From positions 119,653-183,652 of the forward strand of contig JXTC01000522.1 of the NCBI GenBank assembly GCA_002914845.1: DNA of 64,000 nucleotides. Reading direction: 5' to 3'. The notes beneath the pieces were generated by a model. The model had not been told where the DNA came from. It saw nothing but the letters and a program-made list of their open reading frames with translations, and did not search any database. The stretch is from Trema orientale (Eukaryota > Streptophyta > Magnoliopsida > Rosales > Cannabaceae). Of the stretch, positions 22,815 to 35,378 are shown piece by piece (within the stretch, counting starts at the first letter, position 1; every line of letters starts with the position of its first letter). Position numbers and translations under genes: made by a program.

Positions 22815-25723
22815 TGTAACGCCTCTTAGCTTAACCATATTGTCATATAAAGCTAAACTACGAAGTATTACTCTTTCTAAAACCATATCTTTAGTTTTAT
22901 AAAAAGGTGGGCAAATTTGAACTTTCTAAAGCTTTTAGACAAAACAACTGTGCTAAAAGTCTCTTTACAAAAATGTACAACTAAAAAGTTTTTATCAGTT
23001 TATCTTGCCATCAGCAGTTATGTTTACAACACACCAAAATATCGAAATACAAAGAAAATATTGCCCACAGGTCAAGCTCGTCTACATCTGTATGATCATA
23101 GTGACGAGAAAGCGTACTAGCCAACCAGCAACTCTATACATCATATATCTCCTCACCTGCATCACAGGAACTAAATGAGCTAATGCTCAGTAAGTAAAGA
23201 TCATGTATGCTCATGAATGTGTTTCATGCATAAACTTTCTAGAAATTCCCATTGTACTCTTTCTTTCGTAACTTTCATTTTGGTTCACTTTTCTTAGAAA
23301 ACATTTCTTTATAGGGCCCTTGAGTACACTATAAAATCGCAGCAGTCGGTAGGCCATGTCCACCTATGCGGGAAGGAAACACATGGCCAATGCGAACCAT
23401 ACCTACCCAACGCAGACCGACTAGGTAATGCACCTAGTAAATCTCATAGTACAAAGTTCAGTCCCGGCAGTCGATAAGCCGTGCCCACCTATGCGGGAAG
23501 GATGCTTGTGCAAACCATACTTACCCAACGCAGACAGACTAAACAATGTACTTAAAACATATCTCATAAAATCAGTACAATGGTACTACTTTAAATCCAA
23601 TGCGTGGAAAAACTTCACTTTTTTGAAAATCATGCTTAAATGATCATGTCATGCTTATGTTTCAGTAAACTTTACAACAACAATATCAATAACATATAAT
23701 TGAAATAATACACATAAGTACGTAGGAAATACAGCTTCTATCTACTATTATTCTTGTTATGCAGTTAAAGTAAATCTTTACTTACCTTGTGTCCTGTAGA
23801 AAAGATAGTGAAAAGGGTCAGTATCCTCGGTGGCAAGGTGTGTGGAAGACTTGATGTCAATTTTATTACTAAGATGATTACTACAATATAAAATGCTTAA
23901 AAAAAACAAGCACAAGACTAAAATCACAATTTTCACAAAATGAGGAAGCCTAATATCAAAATGGACCAAAATGTCACCTACTTTCATAAAAACTAGTCCA
24001 ATTACTTCTAGATGGTGCCATTTGGTTTTAAAAATATTTGGACAGCACCTTCTCTATTTTTAGGACATCCTTACATGATTAAAATCATGGTTTAAGACCT
24101 GTAATAACAATCAACTATCTAATTCCCACATATACAACTCAAATAGGATCATTTAGAGCAACCTAGGTACACTTGAATTCCTTTCGGTTTAGACAAAGCT
24201 TAAACCCACTTTTGCACTTGTATGACATCACAACCAGCCACCAAATGAGTGTAATAGATATTAGGATCCATAAAATATACACTCCAAGCTTGGAAAATCA
24301 TATTACAAATACCAAAAATGAAATCTACTACACATGAAAACACTTAAATCCATAACTAGCGACTTTGGAGCTTTAGGTATAAATTTAATCCTCCACTTAA
24401 ATTCTTTATTTCCAGCCAGATGTAAGGTTTTCTAGGACTTTTATTCATCAAATAAAAGCTTTGATTTAAGAGTTAAAGCAAAAGAAATTAACCACAAATT
24501 CAAAATCCTACACAGAGCTTACCTTGACTAGTTTGAACTTTTATTGAAGCTCTTGCCTTCTACCTCCACCAAATTGATTCTCAAGGCTTTGAAACTGATT
24601 TTAGGACCCAAGAGAACCTAGAGGAACTCATACTTAAGTTGCAGCAAGTGAAGAACTTGAATTAGAAAACAATACTAAAGAAGAAGAACTAGTAGACTCA
24701 CCTTGACTAGTTTGGACCTATCTTGCTTTCTAGAGCTCCAACTTGAGTTCTACCACTTAGAAACCCTTGGATATGGCTAAGGAGAGTTGAGAGAAGCTTA
24801 GATAGTGGCTGGAGGGTTTCAAGTCGTGGCTGGAGAGAAAAGGGAAAGAAATGACCAGATTTGGTCCAAAATCAATACTTAATGGCTAAGGAAAGGTATA
24901 ACTTAAATTCTAAGGGGTATTTTTGGTATTTCACACCCTAAATTTTCATGTGTCAAGCTTTATATCACTCTTGGCTTACTCACCACGTTCATGGCCAATC
25001 CTATACACTCAAATCTAGACCAAAATGGTGAAACCTAGCTTAAAAGGTGAACTCTAGTCATACTTTGACTTATGATCTTATATGGCCAATCTTATTGTAA
25101 TTTGGTAGAACCTAGCCCCATAACCAATCATTAAACATAAAAATAAGTCAATTAGACTCCAATTAATAATGTAAACAAAGTATCAAAGCCTAATTATTAG
25201 TATGCACAAAGACGACATTACGTGATTAAGCTGAATCTAAGCTAGCTTAGTGCAACTAAACACCAATTCAGTACAATGCCTGCCACCTCGTGCTTACCTG
25301 GGGCTAACAAATAAAATGCTATAAATAAAACCTAGACATTGAATTAAAGCTATGACGTATTAAATGTACAGTGAATTCAGCTCCGAAAAGCGTGGAAATG
25401 CATTTTACCGAAAATCTACTATTTAACCTAGTTATCAATAAACTTGCTTTTAATACATGAGCACATTGTATTATATTCATGAATATATATATTCTTTGTT
25501 CTTCTCACACACCAAGCTCTCTCTCTCTCTGAGGGTACTGAGCCTTTACACTGCATGGGAACACTACGACAAATATTAGTACAATAATACATATCAAAAG
25601 TATTTAACAGTCAACTTAAGCAATTTATCATGAAATTGACACTAGTTTCATGATATGTCTCTTATGTAATATAAACATGTTTATTATTGGCTTATTATGC
25701 ATGTGAGAATCTTGGGCATCACA
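22815..25723 (-). mobile_element. solo LTR A, 2.9 kb, with TSD CAAAC
   Basis: On the minus strand it runs TGTGATGCCCAAG...GGCGTTACA. A perfect 5-bp duplication caaac flanks it (22,810-22,814 and 25,724-25,728). The host array is split cleanly by it. No gag or pol lies inside, so it is a solo LTR left by recombination between the two LTRs of a full element. The TGT...ACA ends and the GAGC-rich block near its 3' part (cttactgagcattagctcat on the minus strand) resemble Ty3-gypsy Tekay/Del LTRs, which is inference. It contains a 120-bp tandem duplication. Confidence 0.85.
23340..23580. repeat. about 120-bp tandem duplication inside solo LTR A
   Basis: Two copies of agtcggtaggccatgtccac / agtcgataagccgtgcccac followed by ctatgcgggaagga, caaaccatact-like and acccaacgcagac words, starting near 23,343 and 23,467. 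GC content is higher than around it. Such variable blocks are common in long plant LTRs. Confidence 0.85.
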
Positions 25724-26289
25724 CAAACAGTAAGTGTAATGCACACCCCCAGCCTTACTACGTATAACATACGTAGGAAAGCTAAGTAATACTCACTCAT
25801 TAACCTTGGAAAAGTGGAAAGTAGAGGAAAATTTCAACTTTCTATTTAGTTTCGAAAACACTTCTGTGATACATCCCTTTTATATTACAGAAATATTTAC
25901 AGCCTGTACAATACAAAACATGGTTTTACTACTTTTGATAACTCCCACAGGGTCAACTATATACATATACATATAAAAAATATATAGAAGTTTTCGAAAT
26001 GTCTTTCCTCTTCAAAACTGGCATATGAACCGCATTGGAGTGGATCAGCTCAGTCAACCTCATCAGACACCCTAATCATCTGCATCACAAGAACTAAATG
26101 AGCAATAGCCCAGTAAATGGAAATCCATGCATGCTTATGAACATTTTTCACTTGAAACTCATTTAGTCTTTGTACCCTTAATTGCCTTGGAAAACAGTAA
26201 CATTGAAATCATGTTTGGGCCCCCTCCTTGATATAGTTCCTAACTCAGTGACATAGCAGGCATCCTCTTAATAAATAATATAACATTTG

Positions 26290-26385
26290 AGGCGTACCCT
26301 GTCTTGGAATTACCCTCAAGGGATTTGACCTCCCCCTTGTTTGGCTTACCCTATCTTGGAATTACCCTCAAGGGATTTCACCACC
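26290..26385. repeat. 49-bp direct duplication inside solo LTR B
   Basis: The block taccctgtcttggaattacc, then ctcaagggattt, occurs twice in a row with small changes. It occupies the same relative part of the LTR as the 120-bp duplication of LTR A. Confidence 0.8.
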
Positions 26386-27018
26386 TCTACCCACTAGGTC
26401 AGCAAGCTAAGAACCATACCCCTCCTTAAAAATAAACAACATCTAAGGTAAAGACTCTTTATTCAAATCATTTCCTGTAAATAGATATTTTGTGCACGAA
26501 AACATGACATGCTTCAAGAAAATGCTATGAACAATTATCAGACATATATCAAACTCAATGTCATACATATATCACCTTTCACATATACAATCATATAAAT
26601 AGGTCCTTCCGATGCTAGAGTGGAATTTCCACTTACCTGGTATCCAGGAAAGTTAAATGAAAGTGAAAGACGAATTCCTTTCTCCAAGAAGCTCGATGTG
26701 CTTAAACTCCGGAACATAATACTTCGATTAATACCCTTGTCATGGTTTACTCTTAAGTGCCTTTTCTCATGAACATATCATGTAATTAGCAACTGATTGT
26801 TACATCTATTGACAATAATACTTCCTATCATTTCTTTTCTATTTCTAAACATGTATTTCCTAGTAGTCATAGTGGTAGTAACACCTATTATATCTATACT
26901 GTCCTATACATCAAAGTTTAACATGGGTAACAAAGCCACTACCATGATCATATTAAATGAACCTAAGTCTAAGAATGATAGCATATCATCCATCTAATTG
27001 CATAGTTTAGCTAATCCC

Positions 27019-27207
27019 ATCAGTTTCCTTATGTCTTCTCACTCATTCCTATCTTTTACTTCATGTATCACCAACATATGCCAATTTCCTTATGTTTCCT
27101 CACAAATTCTCATCTTCTACCTATTGTAGTATCAATACATGCTAACTCCTCATGTTCCCTCGCTAGTTCTCATCTTTTACCTCTTGTAGTATCATTACAA
27201 GCCAACC
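27019..27207. repeat. three units of about 61 bp inside solo LTR B
   Basis: The units start cagtttccttatgtcttct, aatttccttatgtttcct and aactcctcatgttccct, each followed by a tctcatcttctacct-like block and a gtagtatca...catgc block. Confidence 0.75.
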
Positions 27208-27336
27208 ATAAGGTTATAGGGTGTTATTACAGTTTATAGCTTGTTAGACCATTGAAATGAGTTCTAAACATCATAACCCACTCATATGTACATATTAACA
27301 CTTTTAGAAGCTTTAAATGGAGTATTCTACTTATTA

Positions 27337-27706
27337 NNNNNNNNNNNNNNNNNNNNNNNNNNNNNNNNNNNNNNNNNNNNNNNNNNNNNNNNNNNNNNNN
27401 NNNNNNNNNNNNNNNNNNNNNNNNNNNNNNNNNNNNNNNNNNNNNNNNNNNNNNNNNNNNNNNNNNNNNNNNNNNNNNNNNNNNNNNNNNNNNNNNNNNN
27501 NNNNNNNNNNNNNNNNNNNNNNNNNNNNNNNNNNNNNNNNNNNNNNNNNNNNNNNNNNNNNNNNNNNNNNNNNNNNNNNNNNNNNNNNNNNNNNNNNNNN
27601 NNNNNNNNNNNNNNNNNNNNNNNNNNNNNNNNNNNNNNNNNNNNNNNNNNNNNNNNNNNNNNNNNNNNNNNNNNNNNNNNNNNNNNNNNNNNNNNNNNNN
27701 NNNNNN
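27337..27706. other. assembly gap, 370 N
   Basis: A run of N inside solo LTR B. Open frames that cross it are artefacts of reading N as unknown residues. Confidence 1.
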
Positions 27707-28148
27707 ATTAATTAACTCAAATTTTCGTAGCCCATACCTAAGCAAGCATTTAAGGTGAGTTTCAGCTCCCTACTTAACTAGAAATTCAAGAAATTATCAT
27801 TTAAGCACTTCCATTACCCATACACACATCAAGCATTCTAGGGTTCTTGAATCAATCTTTCACTGCACATGTACAATCCAAAAATTTAGTCAATCAGTTA
27901 GAAAACTTGAATTATAGTAATAAACATAGATTTCGACCTATATGCATGTAGGAAAAGAAATGCACTTTTTAATTAGCATATCATGAGGTGTATTGTCGAA
28001 AAGTGTACTAGTGAGGATTTCTAGGCACTATGACAAGTAAAAACTTAGTTTAGAGTCAAATTTTAGAACTACTCATGAAATTATGAAACTTAGATGCAAG
28101 GATGTTTATTAGTGGCATAATACACTTATGAGAACTTTGGGCACTACA

Positions 28149-28473
28149 GTAAGTCAAAAGTCTAAAACATAAGATATTTCATATTGCTAAAAGTATAGAA
28201 AATGTCATATACTTAAAACACAATAAATTATATCACACCATTTATGATTAATCTAAACAAAGAGAAATACCGAGAGAGAGAGAAAGAGAGAGAGAGAGAG
28301 TATATTCCAATCATAAATCAAACAATAGATATGTTCAATCATAAATCAAACAGTAAGTCAAAGTTCTGAAACATGAGATATTTCATATTGCTGAGAGTAT
28401 AGTAAAGGTCATAAACTTAAAACACAATAAATTATATCCACACGATTTATGATTAATCCAAACAAAGAGAAAT

Positions 28474-28522
<49 letters not shown>

Positions 28523-29084
28523 TCCTATAGACACAGACTTAAATGCAATAATGGCATATTATTTAACCACCTATCTTTTTTTAAAATGGAACCAAACTAT
28601 ATACATAATTGATTAAAAAATATGTCAAATAATTATGTATGACTTTTGTGTGTAAATTATGTGTCATCCTAGCATTATTCTAAATATTAGATATGACCAA
28701 TCATAAATCAAATAGTAAGTCAAAAGTCTAAAACATGAGATATTTCATATTACTGAGAGTATAGTAAAGGTCATAAACTTAAAACGCAATAAATTATCTC
28801 CTCACCATTTATGATTAATCTAAACAAAGAGAAATACAGAGAAAGAGAGAGAGTATATTTCTAATTATAAATCAAACAGTAGATAGGGAGAGAGAGAGAG
28901 AGAGTATATTTCCAATCATAAATCAAACAGTAGATATGTCCAATCATAAATCAAACAGTAAGTCAAAAATCTAAAACATGAGATATTTCATATTGCTGAG
29001 ATTATAGTAAAGGCCATAAACTTAAAACGCAATAAATTATATCCACAACATTTATGATTAATCCAAACAAAGAGCAATACCGAA

Positions 29085-29118
<34 letters not shown>

Positions 29119-30184
29119 TAATCCTATGGATACAAACTTACAAGCAATAATAGCATGTTTTCTAACCATCTAATTTTTTCTAAATAGGACCAAATCATGT
29201 ACATAATTAATTAAAAAACTACGTCAAATTATTGTGTACGACTTTTGAGCGTAAATTATGTATCTACCTAGCATTATTCTAATATTAGGTATGTCCAACC
29301 ATAAATCAAACAGTAAGTCAAAAGTCTGAAACATGAGATATTATATATTGCTAAAAGTATAGTAAAGGTCATAAACTTAGAACGCAATAAATTATATCCA
29401 CACCATTTATGATTAATCCAAACAAAGAGAAATAGAGAGAGAGAGAGAGTATATTTCCAATCATAAATCAAACAGTAAGTCAAAAGTCTGAAACATGAGA
29501 TATTTCATATTGCTGAGAGTATAGTAAAGGTCATTAACTTTAAACACAATAAATTATATCCACACCATTTATGATTAATCCAAACAAAGAGAAATACCGA
29601 GAGAGAGAGAGAGAGAGAGAGAGTAATCCTATAGACAAAAACTTAAATGCAATAATGACATATTTTTTAACCACCTATCTTTTTTTACAATGGAACCAAA
29701 CTATATGCATAATTGATTAAAAAACTATGTCAAATTATTGTGTATGACATTTGTGTGTAAATTATGTGTCATTCTAGCATTATTCTAAATATTAGATATG
29801 ACCAATCATAAATCAAACAGTAAGTCAAAAGTCTGAAACATGAGATCTTTCATATTGCTAAGAGAATAGTAAAGGTCATTAACTTAAAACACAATAAATT
29901 ATATCCACACCATTTATGATTAATCTAAACAAAGAGAAATTCCGAGAGAGAAAGAGAGAGAGAGTATATTTCTAATCCTAAATCAAACAATAGATAGAGA
30001 GAGAGAGTATATTTCTAATCATAAATCAAATAGTAGATATGTCCAATCATAAATCAAACAGTAAGTCAAAAGTCTAAAACATGAGATATTTCATATTGCT
30101 GATAGCATAGTAAAGGTCATAAACTTAAAACGCAATAAATTAGATCCACACCATTTATGATTAGTCCAAATAAAGAGAAATACT

Positions 30185-30216
<32 letters not shown>

Positions 30217-30540
30217 GAGTAATCCTATAGACACAAACTTAAAGGCAATAATGGCATATTTTTTAATCACCTATCTTTTTTTAAAATGGGACCGAACCAT
30301 ATACGTAATTGATTAAAAAAACTATGTCAAATTATTGTGTATAACTTTTGTGTGTAAATTATGTATCATCCTAGCATTATTTTAAATATTAGATATGTCC
30401 AATCATAAATCAAACAGTAAGTCCAAAGTCTGAAACATGAGATATTTCATATTGCTGAGAGTATAGTAAAGGTCATAAACTTAAAATGTAATAAATTATA
30501 TCCACACCATTTATGATTAATTCAAACAAAGAGAAATACC

Positions 30541-30580
<40 letters not shown>

Positions 30581-30588
30581 ACATTGTT
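28149..30588 (+). repeat. higher-order tandem array with MITE and GA runs, right part
   Basis: A full unit is: MITE (about 165 bp), spacer attagatatgtccaatcata, agtaagtcaaaagtctgaaa, catgagatatttcatattgc, aaaggtcataaacttaaaac, caataaattatatccacacc, gattaatccaaacaaagaga, aataccgagag, then a GA run. MITE copies lie near 28,517, 29,117, 29,622 and 30,218, so unit length alternates between about 500 and 600 bases. The extra length comes from additional spacer copies without a MITE (as at 28,149-28,500 and 28,690-29,090) and from short partial spacers (28,856-28,930, 29,964-30,060). No coding function is seen. Array growth by unequal exchange, helped by the GA runs, fits the pattern. Confidence 0.9.
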
Positions 30589-31200
30589 AAATAATATCCA
30601 AATCAAATACATTCATAAACCAAATGTTAAATACTCTGTCATTGTTGAATAATCAAATATATTCATAAACCAAAAGTTCAATACTCTATCATCAAACCTA
30701 GACATGCATGCCAAATAAAAATTGATTTTTTCAAATTTACTTTTAAAGCATAAAAATTGAATTTATTCAGTCATAAATCAAAGAACAAGCATAAAAACTA
30801 AAACATAAATATTATTCAAGAATACACATTAAATACTATCAAATACAAAAACCAATAAATTATATCTCGAAGATTGAACTTAGCAAGAAAGAGTACACAT
30901 ACAAGGGTAAATAACATTAAGACCATATTCTCATAATTAGTAGACTTAGAAAGCACATCAAATATATTACTACGATATTAGGCATAAGGCATGGTAAGAT
31001 TTGAAAGGAAAAAAATAATATAAATTCGTGTTAGATTCAGACTAAAATTTAATAATCTAAAGGAGACTACTTACGCACATGCAATATGGCTAAAAGAACA
31101 TAATGCTTGCTATGCATTCTTTGTTTTTGTCTCTCATTTCTATTCTTTGCCCTTTAATTGTTTCCTTCCCACCACTTTCGTTGCTCTAAGTCTTTGTACT
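30589..31200. other. AT-rich DNA, no gene seen
   Basis: This is the flank of the array, with a local repeat of attcataaaccaaatgttaaa-like words at 30,610-30,690. Confidence 0.5.
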
Positions 31201-33240
31201 TGCTCCTTTATTTTCTCTTTTCTTCTAACTAAAAACTATCAAAAATTGCTCTCAATATGAGTGACGTATACAAGATGATTCTTAAATAAATAATAATAAG
31301 TCAATCATCTTACTTTTCTTCCATGCACTCAGCTTCTCTCACTTCATTCACTTTTTCTGAGTCTCACTCTCACTCTCATTGTCATTGGCATTCTTTTTCT
31401 ATCTGACTTAGAATATCTAAATATTACCCTCAATATGACCTCTATGCAAAACAAAATAGGCAAGACATTAAAAAATGTATTACAAGATGATTATTAAGTA
31501 AATAAGAAGTAGATCACTTTTGCTTACCTTCAAGAAACTCAACTTCTCACACTTACCCCCTCTTACCCATGTACTCTCTTTTCTCTTAGTGTCAGTTTTA
31601 CTCATTCATTGTAATTCACTTTCTCCTCTTTCTTTTACAAATATTAAATCTTTGTCTTTACTTTTTTACTTTCTCTCTTTTTACTTACGAACTCTAAATC
31701 TACCCATAAAATGACCTCTATGCACGTATGACTTAAAATATAATAACTAATCCAAGGTGATTCTAAAACAAATAAATGAAAAATCAATAGTGTTGAATTT
31801 TAGAAACAAATCCAGGAAGAATATGGTTTTGATATTAGTATTTTAAACACTACATATACGTTATTAAATTCAAACTAACTAAAGAAATAAAATATTCGCA
31901 CTAGCACATAGAAAGAGTATTTAATATCCATCACTAATAAAGAGTCTCCACAGGTAGCTCTAACATATATAGCATAATCAATGCATGAAAAATCTTTAAT
32001 CAATAAGCAAGCAACAATATATCTGTAACAAAATTATGTAGACAAACAGTTAATTGAAATTCAAATGAAAAATTTGACATCAACACTCATCTCTTAATTA
32101 GAGGACATAATAATTTATTTGCGACAAAGGACTAGGCTGAGGACCATGGGTCCTCCACCTAGATTCAAGAAAACAAAACAACTATCTTTATCTCAACCCT
32201 CACCTCATCAAGCTATTAATTTATCTCAAATATCATCAACCAAAATAACAATTTTATACCATAGGGCTTAATTGTAAACTTAATATAAAATTACCTTTAT
32301 CAATTGATTAAAAGGCAAAAAATTCACAAACCTCAATAATAAATGAGTCATTTTCTATATAAAAAATAGAATAGAAAACTTTTTAAAAATGATGAAATTA
32401 ACAGATATTTTCGATAATAAGTTTTGATCATCTGTGGAGTAACTAAAGTGATATGTTCTTTGCTGGTCTTATTATTGTGATTAAATTTACTTGGGCTCGT
32501 AAGCCAAACTTCTTGAAAATATAGTTTATCGATTACTCATTATTGCTAGTAATTTTATATGAATAGATTTTTTGTTTTATTATCCTTCAAGCATTTTGGA
32601 TCATCTGCCTAGCACTAGTATGAAAAATTATAACCTATTAATTAATTGATAGTTTGTAGTGAAAATATTGACATAAACTCAATGTGTTAATCACCAACAA
32701 GGAGTCTCCATAGGCAGCTCCAACGTCTACAATATAATCAATGCATGAGATGTCTTTAATTAACACATGAGAAACAATAGATCAGTAACAGAATAATATG
32801 CGAATAAGTTAAATAAAAATTCAAAAGGAAAATTTGACATCAACAGTCGTCTCTTAATTAGAGAACATAATAAATCCATTGGCATAAATGTAATAACCTC
32901 AATATCAATGGCCAACAAGTAGTCTCCACATGCAGCTCCAACGTCTGCAGTACAAATCAAAAGTCATCTCTTAATTAGAGAACATAATAATTCGGTTGGC
33001 ACAAATGTAATAGCATCAATATTAATCACTACAAAGGAGTCTCCACAGGTAGCTCCAATGTTTATAGTATAATCAATGCATTAGAGGTCTTTAATCAACA
33101 AATAAGCAATAATAGATCAGTAACAGAATTATTTATGGACAACTAGTTAAGTTAAAATTTAAAAGGAAAATTTGACACTAACAGTCATCTCCTAATTAGA
33201 GAACATAGTAATACATTTGGCGCAAATGTAAGAAGCTGTT
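31200..33240. repeat. degenerate dispersed/tandem repeat block
   Basis: Two families recur. One carries atgacctctatgcaaaacaa / tacaagatgattcttaaata followed by ctcactt-rich pyrimidine tails, at about 31,240, 31,430 and 31,690. The other carries caaggagtctccacaggcag, then ctccaa, then cagtcatctcttaattagag, at about 31,933, 32,691, 32,908 and 33,024. Both families recur beyond the copia element at 37.8-39.4 kb, so the element inserted into this block. No genes are seen. Confidence 0.75.
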
Positions 33241-33503
33241 TTTTTATTTTGGTAAAAGATGTATGAAGATAGTTACCTTATAGAAACTACAAGCTAAATG
33301 TTTGTACCAGACAGAACTCACCTATTTCTCTACTTTAGGTGGACGATCCAACCATTTCATTCCAATATTTTAATTAACTAATTGATAGATTATAGTTGTT
33401 TGAAGTCTGTTGGAGATAAATAGAGAAACCAACCTAAAACAAATAATAAATTCCTGCCAAAAATAAATAAAATACATATATATACATCTAACTAAGTATG
33501 TTT

Positions 33504-33779
33504 TGTTGAAGATTTTGTATATCAAAAATTAATGGGAGACAAAAAAACTGTTTGTATATGGGCTCTAGGACACTTTCTTGGGCTCCTAATATTTAATTCC
33601 TTTCTTTTTTAGTGTTGTCTTGTTTAGTGTTGTTTTGTCCCTTTGCTTTATGATTATTGTGTCTATGTCTTATGCTGTTTTTGTTCCTTAGACCATGGCT
33701 GAGATAGTTTAATATACTCAGCTGCTCTATGTAATTTTTAGGCAAGTAATATACGATCTTTTCTCTCGTAAACTTAACA
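33504..33779 (+). repeat. 5' LTR of the copia element
   Basis: It starts TGTTGAAG and ends CTTAACA, 276 bases. From cttgggctcctaatattta at 33,577 onward it aligns with 37,583-37,780 with a few indels and substitutions. Confidence 0.85.
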
Positions 33780-33790
33780 TGGTATCAGAG
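33780..33790 (+). promoter_or_regulatory. primer binding site for initiator-Met tRNA
   Basis: TGGTATCAGAG directly follows the LTR end. It is the usual plant copia site, complementary to the 3' end of initiator-Met tRNA, where reverse transcription starts. Confidence 0.9.
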
Positions 33791-33810
33791 ACGGTTTACC
33801 AGTAAGAAAA

Positions 33811-34740
33811 ATGGGCGACAGCTATAAGCAGGCTCTCACTGGGGCGAGTAGGGATGGAAAGAATGAAGGCTCTGTTGACTCTTCTGCTTCTCAGAGTCTC
33901 ACCGTCAACTCCCCTACCTCCTTTGATAATTCCTCTTTTCAAATCACCTCTTTCAAGCTCAATGGCAAAAACTTCTTCCAATGGTCACGGTCTGTTCAGA
34001 TAGTCATTAGAGGTAAAGGACAAATCGGCTATATCGATGGCACAATAAAGAAGCCAGACCTGTTCGATCCAAGCTTTGTGTCTTGGGACACCAATAACGC
34101 CTTTGTGACAACAGCAAAGGCGATTTGGGACAAAGTAACCTGAGCTTACTCTGACATGGAAAACTCCGCCTAGTGGTGTGATTAAAGGGACCGGGCTCGC
34201 GAACTCAGACAAGGGGACTTGAGTATTGACAACTATCACACAACGCTCACCATGATTTGGCAAGAACTAGATATCTTTGAACCCTCCGATTGGTGCAGTA
34301 ATTATACTGGGAAATACTCTAAACTGCTGGAGAAAACTAGAATATATGACTTCCTTGCCAGCCTCAACAAGGAACTTGATGAAGTACGCAGAAGGATACT
34401 CAGGTCATGACCCTGGATGCAAATTAAAGAAGTCTTTGTTGAAGTTCGTCGAGAGGAGTGTCATCGCCGCCAGATGCTCGGGAATTCTAAAACACAGGAA
34501 GCCGAAGCATCTACCTTGGTTGCAAATTCTGGCCAGCAAGCACGCAAAGGAAATCTTTGGTGTGATTATTGCCAAAAAGCAAATCACACCAGAGATAAAA
34601 GCTTGAAATTGCGCGGGAAACCAGTGAACAGGGAGGCTAAATGGCAGGTGGCGGCTGTAAATTACTCGAGAGAAAATAGAGGCCTTTATGTTGGTGTTGA
34701 ACAAAAGAAGAAGACGACTAAGGAAACTTCAAGCTTCAGT
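33811..34740 (+). pseudogene. copia gag, broken
   Basis: The first ATG after the primer site (33,811) opens a frame with FKLNGKNFFQWSRSVQIVIR and GKGQIGYIDGT, the N-terminal gag pattern of copia elements, and stops at 34,143. Homology resumes in another frame (YTGKYSKLLEKTRIYDFLAS, 34,219-34,410), then a third (34,417-34,743). The zinc knuckle near 34,557 reads CDYCQKANHTRDKS: the last Cys of the CCHC motif is Ser, so RNA packaging by this copy would fail. The protein would have formed the particle shell. Confidence 0.85.
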
Positions 34741-34742
34741 TG

Positions 34743-35378
34743 AGTAAGGAACAAGTGGAGCTGCTTCATAAAATATTAACTCCTGAAAAAGGGCCTAGTG
34801 CATCTTTTATGGCCCAAAGAGATATGGATAAGTCCACTACATCCTTAATAGCCCAGAAAGGTATTTTTTCTGCTCTTAGTTGTAAAACTGGTGAAAAAGA
34901 GTTATGGATAATAGACTCAGGAGCTACAGATCATATGACTGGATGTGTCCAACTTTTCTCAACTTATACTCCAAATTCTAGTAACCTAAAAGTGAAAATA
35001 GCTGATGGCTCTTTTTCAAAATTAACAAGAATTGGAGCAATTAAAATTAATTACTCTTGTATCCTAAAGTCAGTTTTGCATGTCCCAAAGCTCTCTTGTA
35101 ATTTATTATCTTTAACAAGTTCTCAAAAGATAATAATTGCAATAATCTTCTCACAAGATCAATGTATTTTTCAAGACCAGAGTACAGGGAAGAAGATTGA
35201 CAATGCTAGGGAGCAAGAAGGGTTGTATTTTTTGGGCGACAATTCCAAAAGGGATAAACATGCTTACAATGTCAGTGAGGACTCTAATCAAGTAAGAAGG
35301 GACAATATAATGTTATGGCACTTTAGGTTAGGACATCCTAGTTTTTCGTATTTGAAACATTTATTTCCTTTTATTTAA
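34743..35378 (+). pseudogene. copia protease and pre-integrase region
   Basis: The open frame carries the aspartic protease active site WIIDSGATDHMTG (DSG at about 34,914) and later the GAG-pre-integrase signature LWHFRLGHPSFSYLKHL. The protease would cleave the Gag-Pol polyprotein. The frame ends at TAA 35,376-35,378, and the integrase zinc finger continues just after it in another frame, so a frameshift separates them. Confidence 0.88.

Larger units (their letters stand above)
25735..28148 (-). mobile_element. solo LTR B, 2.4 kb, with TSD GTAAG
   Basis: On the minus strand it runs TGTAGTGCCCAAAG...GTGCATTACA. The 5-bp duplication gtaag flanks it (25,730-25,734 and 28,149-28,153). It is a relative of LTR A: the 5' ends align (TGCCCAA-GTTCTCA versus TGCCCAAGATTCTCA), and so does the block gcatcacaagaactaaatga near 26,080 with its partner near 23,160. 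It contains a 370-base gap and two internal tandem repeats. No internal coding domain is visible outside the gap. Confidence 0.8.

Noticed and set aside
27227-27745. Long open frames on both strands across 27.3-27.7 kb
   Set aside because: They exist only because the 370-base N run contains no stops.
28149-30588. Regular repeats with spacers, considered as CRISPR-like
   Set aside because: Units are 500-600 bases, spacers are repeats themselves, and the genome is a plant. This is a satellite array.
34405-34704. Minus-strand frames inside the copia gag and RT regions
   Set aside because: They are antisense shadows of gag and pol remnants.
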